A stretch of DNA of 64,000 nucleotides. Source: Leptospiraceae bacterium. GTDB lineage: Bacteria > Spirochaetota > Leptospiria > Leptospirales > Leptospiraceae. The notes beneath the pieces are model-generated. The model had not been told where the DNA came from. It worked only from the letters and a program-made list of their open reading frames with translations, and did no database searches. Location of the stretch: positions 383,182 to 447,181 of the forward strand of contig JADJFV010000033.1 of assembly GCA_016708435.1 (NCBI GenBank). Direction: 5' to 3'. Shown piece after piece: positions 1 through 6,001 of this stretch. Position numbers and translations under genes: made by a program. How positions within the stretch are numbered: position 1 is the first letter of the stretch; each line of letters begins with the position of its first letter.

Positions 1-2
1 AA

Positions 3-506
3 AAGCAAAGCATTGATGATTCATTTCAAGCAATCAAGGGTTTGAAAATTACCGGTGTGACTATTGAAGGTTATGCGGACGCAAAGGGTGATGATAAGAT
101 AAATGAAATTATCTCCCAAAAAAGAGCCGCCGTTGTAAAAGACTATATCATGAAGAAACATAATATCAGTAAGGAGCTAATCATTGTTAAACCCATGTCT
201 TCCAGTGCGGCTAGAAAGAAAGAAGAGGATTTATTAAATGGAAATCCAAATGATCGAAAAGTGATAATGAGCATTGCAACGAAAGAAAAAAGTGCAGACC
301 AGGATAAATCTACAGTGATAACAAAGAAGAATTTTAAATCCAATGCAGAAAAAGCACAGTCCTGCACATTCATCTATAAGAACAGTCAGAGAAAAATTGG
401 AAAGCTTATTAAAATGAAGAGCAATACAGTGACAGCAAATATAGACAACAAGATCGTTGAAATTAATAAAAAAGAACTGAAAACAATCAGCTTTTCTTTG
501 AAGTAA
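3..506 (+). CDS. OmpA-like C-terminal domain protein (5' end outside window)
   Basis: The frame is open to the window edge, so the true start is upstream; the first in-frame TTG at 42 is not a convincing start. Visible residues resemble an OmpA-family peptidoglycan-binding domain: GYADAKGDDKIN, then SQKRAAVVKDYI, a linker, and NPNDRKVIMSI, matching the family pattern of G-x-x-D, then N-x-x-L-S-x-x-R-A, then a terminal N-x-R-x-V strand. After this comes a lysine-rich tail of about 70 residues with no recognised domain. OmpA domains anchor outer-membrane or lipoproteins to the cell wall; the membrane anchor would lie in the missing N-terminus. The family call is good, the specific role unknown. 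Confidence 0.65.
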   Translation, partial: KQSIDDSFQAIKGLKITGVTIEGYADAKGDDKINEIISQKRAAVVKDYIMKKHNISKELIIVKPMSSSAARKKEEDLLNGNPNDRKVIMSIATKEKSADQDKSTVITKKNFKSNAEKAQSCTFIYKNSQRKIGKLIKMKSNTVTANIDNKIVEINKKELKTISFSLK

Positions 507-743
507 CAGAAAGTTTTCTCGTGAGTGGGACGTCTGTCAGTGCTGATTCTTTCTGCAATTCTGATGCTATGAAACCCGCTAACACGGGAGATGGGCATAT
601 ATTGGGTGTTACGTCCGAATCAACTCTATACTCGCACTGACGGAACAGTAATCATAATCACAAATTCTGCCTCAATCTATGTCCTCGTTCCAATCTAACG
701 AATTCGATTGGAACGAAAATAGCTTGAGAAAAGAATATTTTAA

Positions 744-772
744 TTGCACGCTCTGGGCAAAGAACCTATAAT
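744..772 (+). promoter_or_regulatory. sigma70-type promoter of hydrolase copy 1
   Basis: TTGCAC (744-749), a 17-base spacer, then TATAAT (767-772): a near-consensus -35/-10 pair. A start point near 779 would leave a leader of about 40 bases holding a small palindrome and the AAGGAG ribosome binding site. Confidence 0.7.
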
Positions 773-785
773 TGGCAATAATAGG

Positions 786-800
786 TTTCGAGAATCGAAA
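786..800 (+). promoter_or_regulatory. Leader palindrome TTTCGA-gaa-TCGAAA, copy 1
   Basis: A perfect 6-bp inverted repeat with a 3-base centre begins 14 bases after the -10 box, so it should lie at the 5' end of the mRNA. The same element occurs at 1956-1970 and, with one arm mismatch, at 3118-3132. It could be a 5' stabilising hairpin or an operator next to the start point; sequence alone cannot decide. Confidence 0.6.
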
Positions 801-820
801 TCCAAAAAGGAGAAAAAAAA

Positions 821-1639
821 ATGCTTAAATCAAAAATCAATTTATTGGTTGTGGCTGCTGCCCTTGTAGCGTCGGCTTCTTTGTCTGCGGGAACAATTAC
901 TGTTTTCGTTCATGGAAAATCAGGCTCAAATCACAATGGAACAGGCACAACTGATGTAAACAATTACTGGGGTGCAAATGCAAACACTGTGTCTGGGACA
1001 AAATATTTCGTAGGTTATGATGGAACATCTGATCCAAGAACTTACGGAACAGCAAGAGCGCAAACTAACCTTACCACTGTATTAATCAATCAGTGCAAGG
1101 GTGTTAATACTTGTAAAATTGTTTGCCACAGTGCTGGTTGCTATGCAACTGAATATTGGTTATCTAACCTGGGTGGAACTGCATCAAGTAAAGGTTTTAA
1201 AATCTCTGGAGTAACGGCATTAGCCGCTGCATCCGGTGGTTCTGAATTAGCTTCTGCTTTGAATGCAATTACATTTGGCTTTGCTGGAAATGCAATGGAT
1301 AAAGCTTTGATCGTTGGTAATGCAAGATCATCGTTTAATCATAATTATACCGCAGGCGTAACTATCGCACACGTTCCTGGATCAAAAGGAATGTTTGGCG
1401 CTTCTTTAATTTTACCTGGGGAAGATGATTATGCGGTTGCTTACCATTCTTCTTGCGGCTACTCAACAGTAGGCGGACTTTCTAAATGCCAGAGTTCACT
1501 TACTCAATCAGAAGGAATTTGGCCTTTCAATTCTAAGCGCACCTATGCACAGTATTCCGGTCATACAAGAGCACCTTCCGTTCCCGTAGAAGGCTTGTAT
1601 AAAAACCATGGAGAACTTCCTGCTGACGGTTGGAGATAG
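821..1639 (+). CDS. Secreted serine-hydrolase-like protein, tandem copy 1
   Basis: A protein of 272 residues starting with a clear signal peptide (MLKSKINLLVVAAALVASAS, likely cut after LSA near residue 23). The mature part starts with GTITVFVHGKSGSNHNG, an alpha/beta-hydrolase-like first strand with an HG oxyanion motif. Around residues 101-106 VCHSAG resembles a nucleophile elbow with Ser104, although the usual first Gly is Cys. LPGEDDYAVAYHSSCG and later GHTRAP or KNHGEL could supply the acid and His. Six cysteines (four near residues 92-107, two near 217-227) suggest disulfides and an extracytoplasmic site. The start is fixed by AAAAAGGAGA just upstream. The substrate is unknown; a secreted esterase or lipase is an inference from motifs. 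Confidence 0.7.
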   Translation: MLKSKINLLVVAAALVASASLSAGTITVFVHGKSGSNHNGTGTTDVNNYWGANANTVSGTKYFVGYDGTSDPRTYGTARAQTNLTTVLINQCKGVNTCKIVCHSAGCYATEYWLSNLGGTASSKGFKISGVTALAAASGGSELASALNAITFGFAGNAMDKALIVGNARSSFNHNYTAGVTIAHVPGSKGMFGASLILPGEDDYAVAYHSSCGYSTVGGLSKCQSSLTQSEGIWPFNSKRTYAQYSGHTRAPSVPVEGLYKNHGELPADGWR

Positions 1640-1662
1640 TTTAGAATTCTTTTTTACTACGG

Positions 1663-1709
1663 ATGCACACGGACAAGCTTACGTTATTGTTTTTCTCATC
1701 GGTGTGCAT
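1663..1709 (+). repeat. Dispersed inverted-repeat element, copy A
   Basis: ATGCACAC (1663-1670) is complementary to GTGTGCAT (1702-1709). The right arm with its flank, TCATCGGTGTGCATT, recurs in reverse orientation at 12451-12493 in front of metG, and ACAAG follows the left arm in both. It is therefore a dispersed element, not a simple terminator; there is no U tract. Confidence 0.55.
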
Positions 1710-1914
1710 TTGTGCTAGATTTATAAAAGGCTTTCTTCTACTCTAATCACTCTTGAATTCTTAAAACTCTGAATGTAAACCTAAAGCAATACTGTTTTTG
1801 CCTAATGATGTCATTGTATTCTGCAATTCTTTTCGTGGATAATAATTGTAAGCCGATGACGGATAGCCTAATGCTTTTTTAATTCGTAATTTTTTTCTAC
1901 TTTTATTTTTTAGG

Positions 1915-1943
1915 TTGATGATTGAGATTCATTTACCTAACAT
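1915..1943 (+). promoter_or_regulatory. Promoter of hydrolase copy 2
   Basis: TTGATG (1915-1920), 17 bases, TAACAT (1938-1943), placed 13 bases before the leader palindrome as in copy 1. The homologous block in front of copy 3 (TTGATG at 3076, TACCGT at 3099) has a worse -10 box, so copy 3 may be weaker. Confidence 0.5.
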
Positions 1944-1955
1944 TGTCAATAAGGG

Positions 1956-1970
1956 TTTCGAGAATCGAAA
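1956..1970 (+). promoter_or_regulatory. Leader palindrome TTTCGA-gaa-TCGAAA, copy 2
   Basis: Identical to the element before copy 1, including flanks through the ribosome binding site. The conservation of this short leader between genes whose upstream spacers otherwise differ suggests it is functional. Confidence 0.6.
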
Positions 1971-1991
1971 TCCAAAAAGGAGAAAAAATAT

Positions 1992-2810
1992 ATGCTTAAA
2001 TCAAAAATCAATTTATTAGTTGTAGCTGCTTCTTTGGTATTGTCAGCTTCTTTGTCTGCGGGAACAATTACTGTTTTCGTTCATGGTAAATCAGGCTCAA
2101 ATCACAATGGAACAGGCACAACTGATGTAAACAATTACTGGGGTGCATCACCAAATACAGTAGCTGGGACAAAATATTTTGTAGGTTATGATGGAACATC
2201 TGATCCAAGAACTTACGGAACTGCAAGAGCGCAAACAAATCTTACAACTGTTTTAACACAGAGATGTAAGGGTGTTGATACTTGTAAAATCGTTTGTCAC
2301 AGTGCTGGTTGTTATGCAACAGAATATTTTCTATCTAACTTAGGTGGAACTGCTTCAAGTAAAGGTTTCAAAATCTCCGGTGTAACAGCGTTAGCTGCTG
2401 CTTCTGGTGGTTCTGAGTTAGCTTCTGCTTTAAATGGTCTTACTTTTGGCTACGCAGGAAATGCTATGGATAAAGCTCTCATTGTTAACAATGCTAGATC
2501 TTCTTTTAACCATAACAATACTGCTGGAGTTACAGTTGCTCACGTTCCTGGATACAAAGGAATGATCGGTGCTTCTGCAATTCTTCCAGGGGAAGATGAT
2601 TATGCGGTTGCTTACCACTCTTCTTGCGGTTACTCTAAAGTAGGCGGATTGTCTAAATGCCAAAGTTCCATTACTCAATCTGAGGGAATCTGGCCTTTCA
2701 ATTCTAATGTATCGTATGCACAGTATTCTGGTCATACAAGAGCACCTTCTGTTCCTGTTGCAGGTCTTTATGAAAACCATAGCGAACTAACCAACGACGG
2801 TTGGAGATAG
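1992..2810 (+). CDS. Secreted serine-hydrolase-like protein, tandem copy 2
   Basis: A 272-residue paralogue with the same architecture as copy 1: signal peptide to about residue 23, HGKSGSNHNG at 31-40, VCHSAG at 101-106, six conserved cysteines, LPGEDDYAVAYHSSCG, and the invariant C-terminal DGWR. Its first 144 residues are identical to those of copy 3; the 16 amino-acid differences between them all lie after residue 144. The start follows AAAAAGGAGA. Its own promoter precedes it and a hairpin terminator follows at 2835-2866, so it is probably transcribed alone. The family function is inferred from motifs only. Confidence 0.7.
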   Translation: MLKSKINLLVVAASLVLSASLSAGTITVFVHGKSGSNHNGTGTTDVNNYWGASPNTVAGTKYFVGYDGTSDPRTYGTARAQTNLTTVLTQRCKGVDTCKIVCHSAGCYATEYFLSNLGGTASSKGFKISGVTALAAASGGSELASALNGLTFGYAGNAMDKALIVNNARSSFNHNNTAGVTVAHVPGYKGMIGASAILPGEDDYAVAYHSSCGYSKVGGLSKCQSSITQSEGIWPFNSNVSYAQYSGHTRAPSVPVAGLYENHSELTNDGWR

Positions 2811-2834
2811 TATTCCAGTAAAACACTTTTGTGT

Positions 2835-2866
2835 TTGTAGAGGCGCGATCTATTGCGTCTCTACAA
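2835..2866 (+). terminator. Hairpin terminator after hydrolase copy 2
   Basis: TTGTAGAGGCGC pairs with GCGTCTCTACAA (12 positions, one G-U) around an 8-base loop, followed within about 10 bases by a T run. It resembles the hairpins after copies 3 and 4 in layout, with a GAT-x-ATC-type loop border and C-rich arms, suggesting one palindrome family used as terminators. Confidence 0.65.
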
Positions 2867-3117
2867 CAGAAATCATTTTTTTGAAATTATAAATCCCTAG
2901 TCCGTTTACACTTCCCTTCTTGCTTGGAGATAACAGTCATACTCCACAAAGATCATAAACTAAATAATAAAAAACTTTTTTTATCAGTTTTCTTTATGTA
3001 AATCATTTCATTTTAAACTAACGTTCAGTTTTCTTTTTTACTATTGAAAATTTTTTCCTCTTATTTTTTTTTTGGTTGATGATTCTTTTTAGCCTTCTTA
3101 CCGTTGGCATTAAAGGG

Positions 3118-3132
3118 TTTCGAGAATCGAGA
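3118..3132 (+). promoter_or_regulatory. Leader palindrome, copy 3 (imperfect)
   Basis: TTTCGA-gaa-TCGAGA: the same element as before copies 1 and 2, with one mismatch in the right arm. It lies in the leader of copy 3, so the in-frame start at 3104 that runs through it is unlikely to be used. Confidence 0.5.
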
Positions 3133-3151
3133 CTTAAATGGAGAAAAAAAA

Positions 3152-3970
3152 ATGCTTAAATCGAAAATTAACTTATTAGTTGTGGCTGCTTCTTTGGTAT
3201 TGTCAGCTTCTTTGTCTGCGGGAACAATCACTGTTTTCGTTCATGGAAAATCAGGCTCAAATCACAATGGAACAGGCACAACTGACGTAAACAATTACTG
3301 GGGTGCATCACCAAATACAGTAGCTGGGACAAAATATTTCGTAGGTTATGATGGAACATCTGATCCAAGAACTTACGGAACTGCAAGAGCGCAAACTAAC
3401 CTTACAACTGTCTTAACACAAAGATGTAAGGGTGTTGATACTTGCAAAATCGTTTGTCACAGTGCTGGTTGTTATGCAACTGAATACTTTCTATCTAACT
3501 TAGGTGGAACTGCTTCAAGTAAAGGTTTCAAAATCTCCGGCGTAACAGCATTAGCTGCTGCATCTGGTGGTTCTGAATTAGCGAACTCGTTAAATGCAAT
3601 TACATTTGGTTATTCTGGAAATGCTATGGACAAAGCTCTCATTGTTACAACAGCGAGATCTTCTTTTAACCATAACAATACTGCTGGAGTTACAGTTGCT
3701 CACGTTCCTGGATACAAAGGAATGGCTGGGGCTTCTGCAATTCTTCCAGGCGAAGATGACTATGCGGTTGCTTACCACTCTTCATGCGGTTACTCAACTG
3801 TAGGCGGATTGTCTAAATGCCAAAGCTCTATTACTCAATCTGAGGGAGTTTGGCCTTTCAATTCTAACAAGACCTATGCTCAATTTACAGGTCATGTAAG
3901 AGCGGGCTCTGTCCCTGTTGCAGGTCTCTATGAAAATCATAGCGAACTAACCAACGACGGTTGGAGATAG
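3152..3970 (+). CDS. Secreted serine-hydrolase-like protein, tandem copy 3
   Basis: A 272-residue paralogue. The frame is open from 3104, but that would add 16 residues encoded by the leader palindrome and ribosome binding site; the ATG at 3152 aligns with the other copies and follows TGGAGAAAAAAA. Residues 1-144 equal copy 2 although the DNA has synonymous differences, so the N-terminal half looks constrained rather than freshly copied. C-terminal changes include AQFTGHVRAGS against AQYSGHTRAPS, near the possible catalytic His region. HGKSG, VCHSAG and the six cysteines are intact. Substrate unknown. Confidence 0.7.
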   Translation: MLKSKINLLVVAASLVLSASLSAGTITVFVHGKSGSNHNGTGTTDVNNYWGASPNTVAGTKYFVGYDGTSDPRTYGTARAQTNLTTVLTQRCKGVDTCKIVCHSAGCYATEYFLSNLGGTASSKGFKISGVTALAAASGGSELANSLNAITFGYSGNAMDKALIVTTARSSFNHNNTAGVTVAHVPGYKGMAGASAILPGEDDYAVAYHSSCGYSTVGGLSKCQSSITQSEGVWPFNSNKTYAQFTGHVRAGSVPVAGLYENHSELTNDGWR

Positions 3971-3984
3971 TAGTAAAACAAAAT

Positions 3985-4012
3985 GTAAGGACGTGATTCA
4001 TCACGTCCTTAC
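3985..4012 (+). terminator. Hairpin terminator after hydrolase copy 3
   Basis: GTAAGGACGTGA and TCACGTCCTTAC form a perfect 12-bp stem with loop TTCA (13 bp if the inner A-T is counted), followed by a T-rich stretch about 10 bases on. Nearly the same palindrome lies after copy 4. Confidence 0.65.
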
Positions 4013-4143
4013 GATATAAATTCTTTTTTTAACTGTTCTTATACATAGAAAAAAAAATTTGCAATCTGCAAATACTACCTGCGGATACTAAAGATAACCC
4101 CTACAAAATAAAGCGCCTAACGTTTCAAAGTATTTTTTTTAAT

Positions 4144-4172
4144 TTGCCTTTGTGTATTCATTCTCTTAAAAT
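4144..4172 (+). promoter_or_regulatory. Promoter of hydrolase copy 4
   Basis: TTGCCT (4144-4149), 17 bases, TAAAAT (4167-4172). Copy 4 lacks the TTTCGA leader palindrome of copies 1-3, so any control through that element would not reach it. Confidence 0.5.
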
Positions 4173-4211
4173 TGTTATTCGTTAGAATTTAAAGAGGAAT
4201 GGAGAAAAAAA

Positions 4212-5030
4212 ATGCTTAAATCAAAAATCAAGTTATTAGTCGTAGCTGCTTCCCTTGCTATATCAGCTTCTTTGTCTGCGGGAACAATCACTGTTTTCGT
4301 TCACGGTAAATCAAGCTCGAATCACAATGGAACGGGAACAACCGATGTAAACAATTATTGGGGAACCGCGCCTAACGCAGTATCAGGAATAAAGTATTTC
4401 GTAGGTTATGATGGAACAACTGATCCAAGAACTTATGGAGCTGCAAGAGCACAAACCAATCTGACAACTGTATTGGTCAATCAGTGTAAGGGTCTTGATA
4501 CTTGCAAGATCGTTTGTCACAGTGCTGGTTGCTATGCAACTGAATATTGGTTATCTAATTTAGGTGGAACTGCCTCTAGCTTAGGATTTAAGATATCAGG
4601 AGTAACAGCATTAGCCGCAGCTTCTGGTGGTTCTGAATTAGCCTCTGCTTTGAATGGAATAACCTTTGGTTATGGTGGGAATGCAATGGATGTAGCGCTT
4701 ATCGTTAGCAATGCTAGATCTTCTTTTAATCACAACAATACAGGCGGAGTAACTATCGCCCATGTCCCTGGTTACAAAGGAATGATTGGTGCATCTGCAA
4801 TTCTTCCTGGAGAAGATGACTATGCAGTTGCTTACCATTCCTCTTGCGGTTACAGCATAGTAGGCGGTCTTTCAAAATGTCAGAGTTCACTGATTCAGTA
4901 TGAAGGGATTTGGCCTTTTGGTGGAAATGTAACGTATGGACAATACATCGGTCATACAAGAGCACCGTCTGTTGCCGTTGAAGGTTTATATAAAGATCAC
5001 GGTGAACTAACCTACGAAGGTTGGAGATAG
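4212..5030 (+). CDS. Secreted serine-hydrolase-like protein, tandem copy 4
   Basis: The most divergent of the four 272-residue paralogues: KSSSNHNG replaces KSGSNHNG, and GTAPNAVSGIKYF and IQYEGIWPFGGN differ from the rest. The signal peptide, HGK motif, VCHSAG elbow, six cysteines, LPGEDDYAVAYHSSCG and C-terminal GWR are all kept. The start ATG follows AATGGAGAAAAAA. It has its own promoter without the leader palindrome and ends in a hairpin that also serves the convergent prmA. The divergence suggests the oldest copy or a specialised one; neither can be shown here. Confidence 0.7.
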   Translation: MLKSKIKLLVVAASLAISASLSAGTITVFVHGKSSSNHNGTGTTDVNNYWGTAPNAVSGIKYFVGYDGTTDPRTYGAARAQTNLTTVLVNQCKGLDTCKIVCHSAGCYATEYWLSNLGGTASSLGFKISGVTALAAASGGSELASALNGITFGYGGNAMDVALIVSNARSSFNHNNTGGVTIAHVPGYKGMIGASAILPGEDDYAVAYHSSCGYSIVGGLSKCQSSLIQYEGIWPFGGNVTYGQYIGHTRAPSVAVEGLYKDHGELTYEGWR

Positions 5031-5046
5031 TCGTAAAACAAAACTG

Positions 5047-5072
5047 TAAGGACGTGATTTATCACGTCCTTA
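5047..5072. terminator. Bidirectional hairpin terminator between copy 4 and prmA
   Basis: TAAGGACGTGAT and ATCACGTCCTTA make a perfect 12-bp stem with a 2-base centre, between two convergent genes (stops at 5030 and 5090). It shares arms with the hairpin at 3985-4012. Confidence 0.65.
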
Positions 5073-5089
5073 TGAACAGTGGCAAATGG

Positions 5090-6001
5090 CTATAATTCCC
5101 ATTCTAAGATAATCCAATCATTGAATTGTTCTTCATAAGCGAGCCTACCGCCTAAATGCTCTGTGAAAAGCTTGATAGAGTCTTCTTTCTTTTCAATGAT
5201 AAGTCCACTAAATAGAAAACGTTTTGTCTTTATTCGCTTGATGTGCTCAATATTTTGAGATATAACCGCATACGTAATATTACCCAGCATCAAGTCATAA
5301 GATTTTTTTTCTATTTCGGGATGATCGAATCCTCCTTCTAGGACTTTAAAATCAACAGGCAAAGGAAAATGATTTTCTGCCCAATTAAATTCAGTAGCAC
5401 GAACAGCATTCGGGTCTATATCGATAGCTAAAATTTCTTTTGCCTTCTTATAGGCAGCGGCTATTGATAATATGCCGGAGCCTGTTCCCATATCTAAAAT
5501 AGACATTCCTTCTTTTACAATCTTTTCGATTCGAGAAATCATAAGCTTAGTAGTTTCATGATGTCCTGTTCCAAAGGCAAGACCAGGATTCATATAGAGG
5601 ATAACATTATTACTCTCTTCGTGAACCTTCTTCGAAAGCTCCGAATCTTTTTCCCATGTCGGGATAATCCAGTAGTGGTCTCCTATTTGAAATGGTTTAT
5701 AGAATTCTTTGTATGCTTCTTCAAATTCTTTGGTCTCTACAATTCTAGATTCGATAAAAGAATTTCCTGCGGCACGGGCTTTTAGATAAATATAAACTTT
5801 GAGTTCTTTTTCGGTATCTGTTTCGCCCAAATAAACTTGGATATTGGTGTCGTCGCGTAAAATTTCTCCCGACGCAGGACGGGGCAGAGTAGAATCAAAT
5901 AATATCTCATAGTATCCTTCTACTAATAAGGAATCTAGAAATTCCGTAAAATCCTCTGAGATGTCTTTGGGTAAATTGACTTTTAATTCTAAGTATTTCA
6001 T
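5090..6001 (-). CDS. prmA: Ribosomal protein L11 methyltransferase
   Basis: 303 residues, normal length for PrmA, which methylates L11 using S-adenosylmethionine. The family signature NPGLAFGTGHHETT precedes the SAM-binding motif ILDMGTGSGILSIAA, followed by AIDIDPNAVRATEFN and the substrate-side motif GNITYAVI, where the family usually has N-I-L. The N-terminal 130 residues match the L11-recognition part in position. The ATG overlaps the stop of the upstream phosphatase gene by 4 bases, so the two are co-transcribed and probably translationally coupled. Function is confident; the link to the phosphatase is only by operon. Confidence 0.9.
   Translation of the reverse strand: MKYLELKVNLPKDISEDFTEFLDSLLVEGYYEILFDSTLPRPASGEILRDDTNIQVYLGETDTEKELKVYIYLKARAAGNSFIESRIVETKEFEEAYKEFYKPFQIGDHYWIIPTWEKDSELSKKVHEESNNVILYMNPGLAFGTGHHETTKLMISRIEKIVKEGMSILDMGTGSGILSIAAAYKKAKEILAIDIDPNAVRATEFNWAENHFPLPVDFKVLEGGFDHPEIEKKSYDLMLGNITYAVISQNIEHIKRIKTKRFLFSGLIIEKKEDSIKLFTEHLGGRLAYEEQFNDWIILEWEL

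Larger units (their letters stand above)
507..820. other. Intergenic gap with long-range inverted repeat and promoter
   Basis: I see no gene in these 314 bases. GTCAGTGC at 536-543 pairs perfectly with GCACTGAC at 634-641, and two more pairs outside make about 10 pairs with one wobble, around a loop of about 90 bases. The right part holds the promoter and leader stem-loop of the first hydrolase gene, listed separately. The function of the long inverted repeat is unknown. Confidence 0.4.
1640..1991. other. Intergenic gap between hydrolase copies 1 and 2
   Basis: No gene is seen in these 352 bases. The gap holds an inverted-repeat element near 1663-1709, T-rich sequence, the copy 2 promoter (1915-1943) and its leader palindrome (1956-1970). 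Confidence 0.5.

Noticed and set aside
2430..2780. Long antisense frame in hydrolase copy 2
   Set aside because: It is a shadow of the coding strand; it is not kept as the same frame in all four copies and has no start signals.
3104..3151. Longer N-terminus for hydrolase copy 3
   Set aside because: The added 16 residues are the conserved leader palindrome and ribosome binding site; the paralogues start at the equivalent of 3152.
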